Source of the DNA: Paracrocinitomix sp039939375
GTDB taxonomy: Bacteria; Bacteroidota; Bacteroidia; Flavobacteriales_D; Crocinitomicaceae
Direction: 5' to 3'
DNA: 64,000 nt
NCBI GenBank assembly: GCA_039939375.1
Contig: JBDVJO010000011.1
Location: forward strand, 310,001-374,000
Part shown: piece by piece, positions 1-6,791 of the stretch
How positions within the stretch are numbered: the stretch's first letter is position 1
How the letters are laid out: every line of letters begins with the position of its first letter
The notes under the pieces: generated by a model
The model's input: the letters and a program-made list of their open reading frames with translations, nothing else
Databases searched by the model: none
Told to the model about the DNA's origin: nothing
Position numbers and translations under genes: made by a program

Positions 1-478
1 TTAGTGTCAGAGATCCTTTGGTAATATATGAGGTATCTCCAAAATCTATCGCAGTTGAATGATATTCAATAGTTGGATAAGTTGCTGCGTCAAAGAAGTC
101 GGCTTCAACCAAATGTTCATCACGCATCACATTACCTGTATTAATGGTCGCCGTTTGTATGACAACATCTAGAAGTGAGTTTTTAAAATCTGCTTTTACT
201 TCAAATGAAATTTCGAATTCGCCAAAACCTCCCTTGGTATCCTTTAATCCACTTGTAGTGAATAGAATCTCAGCATTTTTTGAATCGGTGGAGCGCACAC
301 TATAAGTACCTTCTGTTATTGACGGAGCTGTCACTTCAGCTGTTTTGTCATAAGTCACTTCGTTTTGAAGTTCTGATTTTTCTAATTCACTTTCGTATTC
401 TCCCCATGGAATGGCGTATAATACAATCGCCCCAATGGCAACAATAACTACCCCTATAATGATGACTTTCTTTAACAT
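1..478 (-). CDS. YceI-like protein, C-terminus cut by window edge
   Basis: The reading frame opens at the ATG at 478 and runs off the left edge, so only about 159 residues are visible. Residues 1-22 form a single hydrophobic segment (MLKKVIIIGVVIVAIGAIVL), a membrane anchor or uncleaved signal. The body carries YceI-like features: a stretch reading VVIQTATINTGNVMRDEHL followed by ADFFDAATYPTIEY, the family's hallmark D(x)RDxHL / FFD...YP pattern. YceI proteins are lipocalin-like beta-barrels that bind isoprenoid-type lipids in the periplasm; whether this one does is inference. It lies downstream of, but separate from, the flavin reductase/DUF3127 pair, with a terminator between. Confidence 0.75.
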   Translation of the reverse strand, partial: MLKKVIIIGVVIVAIGAIVLYAIPWGEYESELEKSELQNEVTYDKTAEVTAPSITEGTYSVRSTDSKNAEILFTTSGLKDTKGGFGEFEISFEVKADFKNSLLDVVIQTATINTGNVMRDEHLVEADFFDAATYPTIEYHSTAIDFGDTSYITKGSLTL

Positions 479-544
479 AATCTGTGTTTTGACACAAAGC
501 TAGTTAAAATTAGATGTTTAAACAAATAAATGTTGTCTTGAGCA

Positions 545-577
545 AAAAATAAGTCGGAATCTCTATGAAACCGACTT
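545..577 (-). terminator. Rho-independent terminator behind the DUF3127 gene
   Basis: On the minus strand AAGTCGG and CCGACTT form a 7-bp stem around a 13-base loop, followed by ATTTTTT. It sits after the stop of the minus-strand DUF3127 gene and before the YceI-like gene. Confidence 0.7.
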
Positions 578-599
578 AAAATTTTTGGCTTTAATTTAC

Positions 600-732
600 T
601 TAGAACGGTAAATCATCATCTCCTTCAGCTATCCTTCGAGTACCTCAGGATAAACTTCTATTGCTACATAGATTTATCGTTACTACTTGTTGTGATTCCG
701 TTAAAACGGTAAATCATCATCACCCTCAGCTA
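600..732. repeat. Duplicated 3' end of the DUF3127 gene flanking a dispersed-repeat motif
   Basis: Bases 600-631 and 701-732 are near-identical direct repeats (about three mismatches in 32 bases). The right copy is the true 3' end of the DUF3127 gene including its stop codon; the left copy still spells the tail AEGDDDLPF and a stop, but is detached from any gene. Between them lie 69 bases that start with the motif ccttcgagtacctcagg (633-649), a degenerate copy of the dispersed CTTCGA...CTCAGG motif found elsewhere in the window. Confidence 0.75.
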
Positions 733-1060
733 CGAAAGTCTCAGCATTATCTGCTGAAGCTGGCGTGCCAGTTGATGAACCTAATGGCTCAATTTTCCAA
801 GCGTCTAATGAATTAAAGAATCTAACTACACCATCTTTAGGGTTCGTCCATTCTCTACCTCTTAAGAAAAATGTTACTTCTACATTATCTCCTACTTTGA
901 AGTTGTTTAACAAATCACATCTGTCTTGAACAGCTTGAAATAAGATGGTTTGAGCATACTGCCCAGAAGCATCCACAACTACAAATTCTCTCTTTTTAAA
1001 TGAATCAGATATTTGCTGAGTATCATTTACTACCTTCAATTCTCCTTTTAACGTGTACAT
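701..1060 (-). CDS. DUF3127 family OB-fold-like protein with SSB-type acidic tail
   Basis: This 119-residue protein matches the small DUF3127 family of Bacteroidota, predicted to adopt an OB fold. Residues 1-95 form the conserved domain, rich in beta-strands (MYTLKGELK, KREFVVVD, VEVTFFLRGREW). After a flexible linker of Ser, Thr, Ala and Gly comes an acidic tail ending DDDLPF. This resembles the C-terminal tip of bacterial SSB (DDDIPF), which recruits DNA-repair proteins. A role at single-stranded DNA is therefore a reasonable inference but is not shown. The gene starts 21 bases after the flavin reductase stop, so the two are probably cotranscribed. A detached copy of its 3' end lies just downstream. 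Confidence 0.85.
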   Translation of the reverse strand: MYTLKGELKVVNDTQQISDSFKKREFVVVDASGQYAQTILFQAVQDRCDLLNNFKVGDNVEVTFFLRGREWTNPKDGVVRFFNSLDAWKIEPLGSSTGTPASADNAETFVAEGDDDLPF

Positions 1061-1081
1061 TTTTTTGGTTTATTATTGTTG

Positions 1082-1984
1082 TTAATTATTGAATGACAAT
1101 AAAGTCATCCAGGCTTCTTCTAATTTATTTTCTTTTAAAAGTTGTTGCGCTAATTTATGCAATTCTACTTCTAATTTTGTTTGTTCGTCTTCCAAAGAAA
1201 CAAATAAATCACTTAATTCAATTAATTTATAATCATTGACATCCGTTTCGTTGGGTAGTTCTTCAATTCCAGCTAGGTGTCCCAAATCATTTCCAGTTAA
1301 AATGCTCGAATTTAAAACATCTGCAGGTAATTGATCAAATCCAATCCCTTTGGTAACGATAGGTTTGTTAATCTCAAACATTGAGTTTTGATCGGCTCTG
1401 CAATACCAGTTACCCCCCATTCTTGAAACTAGATCTATTTTATGTTGATCGATTTTTCCATCTTCTCCAATCACTTTCTCGTCTATATGGATTTTCGTGA
1501 CTTCACAAATAACTAAGTTACCTGCTCCACCTTCATTACCTAATTCAATAACTTCATTCACTTTGCACTCAAATTGAACAGGGCTCTCTTCAACTCTGAA
1601 AGGTTTAACCGTTTCTGAAGCCAATTTTGTAAAACCTGCTTTCGTAAATTCATCTTCGCCCGGTGCATAAGGTGATGATGCCAGAGACATTTGATGCACT
1701 ATGTCATGAGTGACAACATTGATCACAACTTCAGCAATTGCTTTTACATTATTGTAGGTGTCTTTTGTTGTGTTAGTTCTACCTGAACGTGCAGGCGAAA
1801 AAATCATGATCGGCGGATTCGCCGAAAAGACATTGAAAAAACTAAATGGTGCCAAATTCGCATTACCCTCTGCATCAATAGTAGATGCAAACGCAATAGG
1901 TCTTGGTCCAACTGCTCCTAGCAAGTAGCCATGAAGCTGCGGAATTGGCAATGATTTAGGGTCTAAACTTAACATAGGCTGCAA
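1082..1984 (-). CDS. Flavin reductase family protein (FMN-binding split barrel)
   Basis: The 300-residue product has the flavin-reductase-like split-barrel fold at residues about 15-200: PRPIAFASTIDAEGNANLAP, then FSFFNVFSANPPIMIFSP and the phosphate-contacting SGRTNTTKDT. Members of this group bind FMN and reduce it with NAD(P)H, or act as flavoprotein oxidoreductases in the cytoplasm; the substrate cannot be read from sequence. The C-terminal ~100 residues are a less conserved helical extension ending in a Leu/Glu-rich segment. Two starts are possible (Met1 and Met4). It is the first gene of a probable two-gene unit with the DUF3127 gene. Confidence 0.85.
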   Translation of the reverse strand: MQPMLSLDPKSLPIPQLHGYLLGAVGPRPIAFASTIDAEGNANLAPFSFFNVFSANPPIMIFSPARSGRTNTTKDTYNNVKAIAEVVINVVTHDIVHQMSLASSPYAPGEDEFTKAGFTKLASETVKPFRVEESPVQFECKVNEVIELGNEGGAGNLVICEVTKIHIDEKVIGEDGKIDQHKIDLVSRMGGNWYCRADQNSMFEINKPIVTKGIGFDQLPADVLNSSILTGNDLGHLAGIEELPNETDVNDYKLIELSDLFVSLEDEQTKLEVELHKLAQQLLKENKLEEAWMTLLSFNN

Positions 1985-2043
1985 AGGTATTTAATTTTAC
2001 CGCCACAGCCTATGCTTGTTAATAGTTTGTAAATAAAAAGGGC

Positions 2044-2562
2044 TTATCTTCTAAATAATCCTCCGCCTAAGTTGGTGTTTAAAACACCGTTTGGACAACA
2101 TCTCATGGTGTCTGGCTCAGTTCTAAAGTTTTCATATTTAGCGCCGTATCCTTGAACCTCAATCTCATATTTAGTTCCAAAAAAGAACCATTTTCTTGAT
2201 ACAGTATAAGTAGGGTGCACTAGAATATCCCAATCTTCTTCACCTTCTAAGGCTTTGTAAGCTGCAGCTGCTTTGATTCCCCCTTCTCTGATTCCTCTGA
2301 TACTGTTGGTACTGTAATTAATACCATCCGCGTACTTGTCGTCTCCTTTTACTCTAATTCCGAAAATGTAAGTTGCCGTGCTGGTTCCTTTAAGTTTTTT
2401 CGTTTCGTCAACTTTAATGTCTGCTTTAATAGGATCCAGTTCTACATTTTTAGACATCACGGGTGATGAATGATAACTTTTAGATGTTGATTTGCATGAT
2501 TGTAATCCTGCGGTAATTGCAATTAGGGCTGTAAGTAGCACCAATTTAAATTTATTTTTCAT
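2044..2562 (-). CDS. Putative lipoprotein of unknown function
   Basis: The 172-residue protein starts with a lipoprotein signal peptide: KNKFK, a hydrophobic core, and lipobox LQSC with Cys23 as the lipidation site. The mature part has a strand-rich region ending FFFGTKYEIEVQGYGAKYEN and a Gly-rich C-terminus. A central stretch, GIKAAAAYKALE followed by DILVHPTYTV, recalls small envelope lipoproteins in which a helix precedes a conserved 'D..v.P.Y.v' strand, but I do not recognise the family firmly. It is transcribed away from the ECF sigma factor gene and separated from it by about 150 bases that hold the sigma promoter. Confidence 0.7.
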   Translation of the reverse strand: MKNKFKLVLLTALIAITAGLQSCKSTSKSYHSSPVMSKNVELDPIKADIKVDETKKLKGTSTATYIFGIRVKGDDKYADGINYSTNSIRGIREGGIKAAAAYKALEGEEDWDILVHPTYTVSRKWFFFGTKYEIEVQGYGAKYENFRTEPDTMRCCPNGVLNTNLGGGLFRR

Positions 2563-2638
2563 GTTTAAATTATTGGTTAAGTGTCAAAAGTACATACCAC
2601 CTATCTTTGTAATTAAAATTATTTTTTTTGTTATCCAC

Positions 2639-2665
2639 CTGTAACTTTTGAAATGTTAGTGCGTC
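2639..2665 (+). promoter_or_regulatory. Candidate ECF sigma-dependent promoter (autoregulation)
   Basis: The bases CTGTAAC (2639-2645), 16 bases of spacer, then CGTC (2662-2665) match the general ECF promoter plan of an AAC-type -35 and a CGTC-type -10. The same arrangement with the same 16-base spacing occurs upstream of the outer-membrane protein gene at 4327, the third gene of the cluster. A shared extended -10 (GCGTCC.ACTA.TAAA) strengthens the match. Confidence 0.6.
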
Positions 2666-2719
2666 CCACTATTAAACCGGCAAGTTTTGGATAGAATTTT
2701 GCAGGTACCATGAAAAGAA

Positions 2720-3208
2720 ATGACCGCAGAAGAATACAATAAATGTGTAGACCTTTATTCCGATAATATTTATCGGTTTGTCTTAAAGCACCTTAAAGAT
2801 GAGGATGCAGCTAAAGACGTGGTGCAAGATACATTTACAAAAGTATGGGTGAAGAAAGATACGATTGACGCGGCAAAAGCCAAATCATATTTGTTCACTA
2901 CAGCTCATCATACGTTAATAGATACGGTTAGAAGAAGTAAACCCACTGCCCAAGTTGAGGCCATTGATAAAGAAAGTTTCCAGCGTCCATTGGAGAATAT
3001 GGATTTGCAAGATATTTTGCATGAAGCTCTAGATCAACTGCCTGAATTGCAAAAAACAGTGGTATTGCTAAGAGATTATGAAGGTTATGCTTATGACGAA
3101 ATTGGCGAAATCACAGGATTAAAAGAGAGCCAAGTTAAAGTGTACATTTTTAGAGCAAGAAAAAAATTGAAAGAAATTTTAGTGAGTGTTGAAGCGGTGA
3201 TAGAATAA
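2720..3208 (+). CDS. RNA polymerase sigma factor, ECF subfamily
   Basis: The 162-residue protein has sigma-70 region 2 at about residues 8-75 (YSDNIYRFVLKHL, then AAKDVVQDTFTKVWVKK, KAKSYLFTTAHHTLIDTVRR) and region 4 at about 100-155 (LPELQKTVVLLRDYEGYAYD, EIGEITGLKESQVKVYIFRA). Region 3 is absent, as is usual for ECF factors. It would direct RNA polymerase to a small regulon in response to an envelope signal. Three bases separate it from the anti-sigma-like membrane protein, and a candidate self-recognised promoter lies upstream at 2639-2665. The ATG at 2720 starts directly at conserved sequence. Confidence 0.92.
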   Translation: MTAEEYNKCVDLYSDNIYRFVLKHLKDEDAAKDVVQDTFTKVWVKKDTIDAAKAKSYLFTTAHHTLIDTVRRSKPTAQVEAIDKESFQRPLENMDLQDILHEALDQLPELQKTVVLLRDYEGYAYDEIGEITGLKESQVKVYIFRARKKLKEILVSVEAVIE

Positions 3209-3211
3209 AAA

Positions 3212-4237
3212 ATGGAGAGAATTAATTTACATAACTACGAAGCCTTTTTTCTAGATTATCTAGAAGGGAACTTGTCTGATGAGCAATTGCTTGAGTTGGA
3301 TGAGTTTTTGTTGACTCATCCTGAATTGAAAGATGAGTTAAGTGACATGGGTGGGTTAGATGACTTAGCATTAAGTTCTCCTGAAGCCACTTTCAATGAA
3401 AAGAATGCGCTGAAAGCAGACCCAACAATTTTGTCTTTATTCACAGTTGATGACTGGATGATAGCTGCTGTAGAAAATCAACTCTCAGCTTCTGAATTGA
3501 CACAACTTAACCAGTTCATCTCAGCTAACAGATTAGATGGAAAATTTGCTGCTTATCAGAAAACAGTGCTTGAACCAAATGAAAAAGAAGTATTTGGGTC
3601 AAAAAAGAACTTGAAAAGAAAACCAGGCCTTGTAATTCCTTTATTCTATAGGTATGCGGCAGTTGCAGCAGCTGTAATCTTGTTGATTGGCTTAACGGTT
3701 TTCAATAATAACGGAAATTCAGACCCTACTGAAGGAATTGAAACCATAGTGGCTTCAAATCCGTCAGATTTTAAAACAAATTTTACCGGATCGATAAAGC
3801 AATTTGAAAATAAAGAGAATAATTTTGACACACCTTCAACTAACATCTCAAATCAGGTAATAGAAAGAGAGCAGCCAAACTTAGCGGATGTTGACTCTAT
3901 TATTGTTTTACCAGAGTCTAAAGATCCTTTTATCGATCCGCAAATCGCCAACAATAATCAGCAGGATAAAGACTCGATTTTAGGTGACCCTAATAAAGAA
4001 ATTAAAGAAAAGGAAAAAAACTTGCCAGAAAATGATGATGTCGCGGTTGTTGCGCCAACTAAATCTGCCAAGAACATAGTAACCGAAGAGCCCTATAAAC
4101 TGTTTACTAACGCTACTGGTAATTTTATAAAAAGACCGGTAGTTTTTACGAGAGATAAAGAAGTTGACTCAGATGAATACGTTGCTTATCACTTTAAAAT
4201 AGGGCGTTTTGAGTTTGATCGAAAAAAATCTAAGTAG
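3212..4237 (+). CDS. Putative anti-sigma factor, single-pass membrane protein
   Basis: The 341-residue protein has a cytoplasmic helical N-terminus (EAFFLDYLEGNLSDEQLLEL, LDEFLLTHPEL), typical of Bacteroidota anti-sigma proteins whose first helices clasp the sigma factor. A related second helical motif occurs at about residues 90-120 (LSASELTQLNQFISANRLDG). One transmembrane helix spans about 146-164, after a basic stretch KKNLKRKP. The periplasmic part is a low-complexity Asn/Asp/Glu/Lys-rich region without a recognised domain. Position 3 bases after the ECF sigma gene supports the assignment. No zinc-binding HxxxCxxC motif is present, so it is not a ZAS-type anti-sigma factor. Confidence 0.75.
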   Translation: MERINLHNYEAFFLDYLEGNLSDEQLLELDEFLLTHPELKDELSDMGGLDDLALSSPEATFNEKNALKADPTILSLFTVDDWMIAAVENQLSASELTQLNQFISANRLDGKFAAYQKTVLEPNEKEVFGSKKNLKRKPGLVIPLFYRYAAVAAAVILLIGLTVFNNNGNSDPTEGIETIVASNPSDFKTNFTGSIKQFENKENNFDTPSTNISNQVIEREQPNLADVDSIIVLPESKDPFIDPQIANNNQQDKDSILGDPNKEIKEKEKNLPENDDVAVVAPTKSAKNIVTEEPYKLFTNATGNFIKRPVVFTRDKEVDSDEYVAYHFKIGRFEFDRKKSK

Positions 4238-4242
4238 TCCCT

Positions 4243-4267
4243 GTAACATTCTTTACACTGTGGCGTC
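4243..4267 (+). promoter_or_regulatory. Second candidate ECF-type promoter, ahead of the outer-membrane protein
   Basis: GTAAC at 4243-4247 and CGTC at 4264-4267 are separated by 16 bases, exactly as in the promoter candidate upstream of the sigma gene. The flanks are also alike (ctGTAAC, gCGTCCtactaataaa). It lies 60 bases before the preferred start of the beta-barrel gene. Confidence 0.6.
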
Positions 4268-4326
4268 CTACTAATAAACAAAGAAATGAAAAGGGTATGA
4301 CCGACCTTTTCTCAAAAACAAAAATT

Positions 4327-5166
4327 ATGAAAAAGATATTTACACTGATGGCCTTAATTGGTTTAGCTCAATTTGGTCACGCACAAGAAGAGAACAAAGG
4401 AAGTGATACTACACGCTTCAAAATTGGCTCAATGGAGTTTATCATAATTGATAAAGACACGTTAGCCGTTGACAATGATGGAAACATTGATCCTGACAAC
4501 GAAAATGACAAGTCATTTGAAATGAAATACGACAAGAATGATTTGACGTATTGGTCTGGTTTTGATGTAGGGGTGAATCTATTGATGAATAATCAATTTC
4601 AATCGTCTTTCACTGAAGACCATTTGACAATGGACCCGGCACAATCGTTTTCTTATAGTTTCAATTTTGCTGAAACAAGAATCAGAATAGCCGGAGATTA
4701 TTTTGGAATTGTAACAGGTTTAGGGTTTACCAATTCTCGATTTGGTTTTTCAAATGATCGTTTAAGACTAACATCAACAGCAGATACAACAATGGGTGTT
4801 ATTGATACGACCTTAGCAAACGGGTTTAATCGTAACCAATTACGTGTTAATTATTTTAATGTGCCGGTTTTACTACACTTCAATACTTCTAAAAATCCAG
4901 ATAAAAACTTTCACATCTCTATGGGAATCATTGGTGGTGTGAGAATAGGATCTAAAATGAAATATAAGTATGACATCTTAGGTGGAGAAGCAAAAGATAG
5001 AGTGAAAGCAAAATATAATTTAAATCCTTTTCATGCTTCATTAACGGCCAGAATGGGTTATAAAAACTTTGGGGTATTTGCTAATTTTGATATGCTTCCG
5101 CTGTTCGAAAATCAAGCCTCAAGAGTGGCAAAACCATTAACTTTTGGAGCAAGCTTTATTTTCTAG
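4327..5166 (+). CDS. Outer membrane beta-barrel protein (porin family), likely ECF target
   Basis: The start at 4327 is chosen over the upstream ATG at 4297 because it opens a clean signal peptide (KKIFTLMALIGLAQFGHA, cleavage before QEE). The mature ~260 residues contain alternating amphipathic strands with aromatic residues and end in a terminal strand LTFGASFIF, ending in Phe as outer-membrane barrels usually do. An acidic linker (residues about 25-75) precedes the barrel. The function is probably structural or adaptive in the outer membrane; no ligand is visible. It is the third gene of the sigma/anti-sigma cluster and has its own promoter motif, suggesting it reports or buffers an envelope stress. 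Confidence 0.75.
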   Translation: MKKIFTLMALIGLAQFGHAQEENKGSDTTRFKIGSMEFIIIDKDTLAVDNDGNIDPDNENDKSFEMKYDKNDLTYWSGFDVGVNLLMNNQFQSSFTEDHLTMDPAQSFSYSFNFAETRIRIAGDYFGIVTGLGFTNSRFGFSNDRLRLTSTADTTMGVIDTTLANGFNRNQLRVNYFNVPVLLHFNTSKNPDKNFHISMGIIGGVRIGSKMKYKYDILGGEAKDRVKAKYNLNPFHASLTARMGYKNFGVFANFDMLPLFENQASRVAKPLTFGASFIF

Positions 5167-5186
5167 ATAAACATTTATTAAAGGAG

Positions 5187-5216
5187 AAACCGATTCAGAT
5201 TTGAGTCGGTTTTTTT
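5187..5216. terminator. Terminator between convergent genes
   Basis: The sequence AACCGA...TCGGTT forms a stem (with TCA/TGA extending it) followed by a run of seven T on the plus strand. It separates the beta-barrel gene from the convergent methyltransferase gene. Confidence 0.75.
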
Positions 5217-5222
5217 ATGCGC

Positions 5223-6116
5223 CTATTTATGAGTTAACACATAAATTTGACTAGAGTATTCTCCGTTTTTGGCTTTCATGTTAGATTTCATGCCCTTTAA
5301 GAACCCTTTAATCATATGCCCAAGTCCTAATTTATCTGCGCCTGACTTGTATTTTTCAGAAAGCATACTCACATAATAACTGTCAAATTTCATTGGAATC
5401 ATTTCCACCATTTTCATGTTATGTTTTTCAGCTAAAGCCTTTATGTCGTTTGGTCTGAAATGATAGAGGTGAATAGGCAAGTCGTAAGCGGCCCATTCTT
5501 TATGATAATGCTGCGCATCATAAGAACTGCAATTAGGAACGGCAATAAAAAGATGTCCGTCTTTTTTCAATATACGCTTGAATTGAGCAAAGTCGTCATT
5601 CAAATTATATACATGTTCTAAAACATGCCACATGGTAATCGCATCAAAGCTTTCTGATACTTGTTTGCTTAATTCATCTGTAGATTCTACTTCTACTTTA
5701 TGATTCTTTATTGCTTTTTCTCTGGCGTCAGGACTAGGTTCTAAGCCTTTTACATTCCAACCGTTTTGACTAACAAATCCTAAGAAATCACCAGTTCCAC
5801 AACCAATATCCATTAAAGTTTGTGATTTGGCGTATTTAGAAACTAACTGTAGCTTCTTTTTAAGGGTGTGTTTTCTAACTTGATGATATACCTTTTCAAA
5901 AATTCCTTTTTTAGAAGAAGTGTGAGAGATGTAATTATCTGCTTTGTAATAATCTCCAATTTTTTCAATCGCGGGGATGGGGTTTGTATATCTAAAATGA
6001 CAAGAATCACACTCCACAATGGTAAATTCTTCTTTCGTATATGAATAATCTATCCCCTCTAAAAATACTGAGGACCCCGAGTGATTGCATATAGGACAAG
6101 AATTTAATGTATTCAT
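5223..6116 (-). CDS. Class I SAM-dependent methyltransferase with N-terminal zinc ribbon
   Basis: The 297-residue protein begins with a putative zinc-binding module (CPICNHSG then CDSCHF, residues about 8-40). The methyltransferase core follows: motif I LMDIGCGTGDFLGF at about 103-116 binds the adenosyl-methionine, the post-I acidic region is VKGLEPSPDAREKA, and DAITMWHVLEHV (about 158-169) is motif IV. This architecture is common in cell-surface polysaccharide loci, where such enzymes methylate sugars or nucleotide-sugars, but the substrate is unknown. It is the last gene of a minus-strand run after the DUF2723 protein and the polysaccharide deacetylase, with a 36-base gap to the latter. Confidence 0.85.
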   Translation of the reverse strand: MNTLNSCPICNHSGSSVFLEGIDYSYTKEEFTIVECDSCHFRYTNPIPAIEKIGDYYKADNYISHTSSKKGIFEKVYHQVRKHTLKKKLQLVSKYAKSQTLMDIGCGTGDFLGFVSQNGWNVKGLEPSPDAREKAIKNHKVEVESTDELSKQVSESFDAITMWHVLEHVYNLNDDFAQFKRILKKDGHLFIAVPNCSSYDAQHYHKEWAAYDLPIHLYHFRPNDIKALAEKHNMKMVEMIPMKFDSYYVSMLSEKYKSGADKLGLGHMIKGFLKGMKSNMKAKNGEYSSQIYVLTHK

Positions 6117-6152
6117 TATAGTTGAAGAATTGAAAGAAGGTAAAGTTATAAA

Positions 6153-6791
6153 TTAATTGCTTTGTTGTGATTGCGACATGGGGATGGCCTTGAATTCATA
6201 TCCTTCGTCTTTCCAAAATTTCATGAGTTTTGGAAGTTCCATTTCGAGTACACTCATTGCTTTCGGATTATCGTGAAACACAAATACCGCTCCAGGCTTT
6301 GTCAGTCGCTCCATTTTATTGCGGAGTTTTTTCTTTCTTAATCCTGGATCAAAATCATAAGAAACAACACTCCAGAAAACGACTTGATAACCCATTTTTT
6401 TGAGTTTTTTAAACTGTCGTAATGAAATACGACCATAGGGCGGACGATACAATTTTGAATCAATTAATTCAGCCGCTTTTGTGACATCTGCTAGGTATTT
6501 TTCATTTTTCGTCCACCAGCCATTCATGTGGGTCATGGAGTGATTGCCAATAGCGTGTCCTGCCGCTTTTATTTGCTCAAAATGTTCTGGAAATTTTTCA
6601 ATTTGATTACCTAAACAAAAAAACGTTGCTTTGGCATCAAACTGATTCATTAAATCTAATATGTAATGCGTGATGTCCTTATTAGGTCCATCATCAAAAG
6701 TGAGATAGATTTCTTTGTTAGAAGAAGAAATTTCCCAAATGGCACCAGGATATAACCATCTAAGCCATTTGGGAAATGTGTAAAGTCTCAT
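6153..6791 (-). CDS. Polysaccharide deacetylase (NodB/CE4 family)
   Basis: The 212-residue protein carries the CE4 motifs: TFDDGPN (residues 31-37; Asp33 catalytic base, Asp34 metal ligand), HSMTH (His84 and His88, metal ligands), RPPYG (about 116-120) and a C-terminal VFVFHDNP. It would remove acetyl groups from an N- or O-acetylated glycan such as peptidoglycan or a surface polysaccharide. No cleavable signal peptide is obvious; the N-terminus is short and aromatic. Its ATG shares one base with the stop of the DUF2723 gene (TAATG), indicating translational coupling and a joint role in envelope glycan metabolism. Confidence 0.9.
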   Translation of the reverse strand: MRLYTFPKWLRWLYPGAIWEISSSNKEIYLTFDDGPNKDITHYILDLMNQFDAKATFFCLGNQIEKFPEHFEQIKAAGHAIGNHSMTHMNGWWTKNEKYLADVTKAAELIDSKLYRPPYGRISLRQFKKLKKMGYQVVFWSVVSYDFDPGLRKKKLRNKMERLTKPGAVFVFHDNPKAMSVLEMELPKLMKFWKDEGYEFKAIPMSQSQQSN

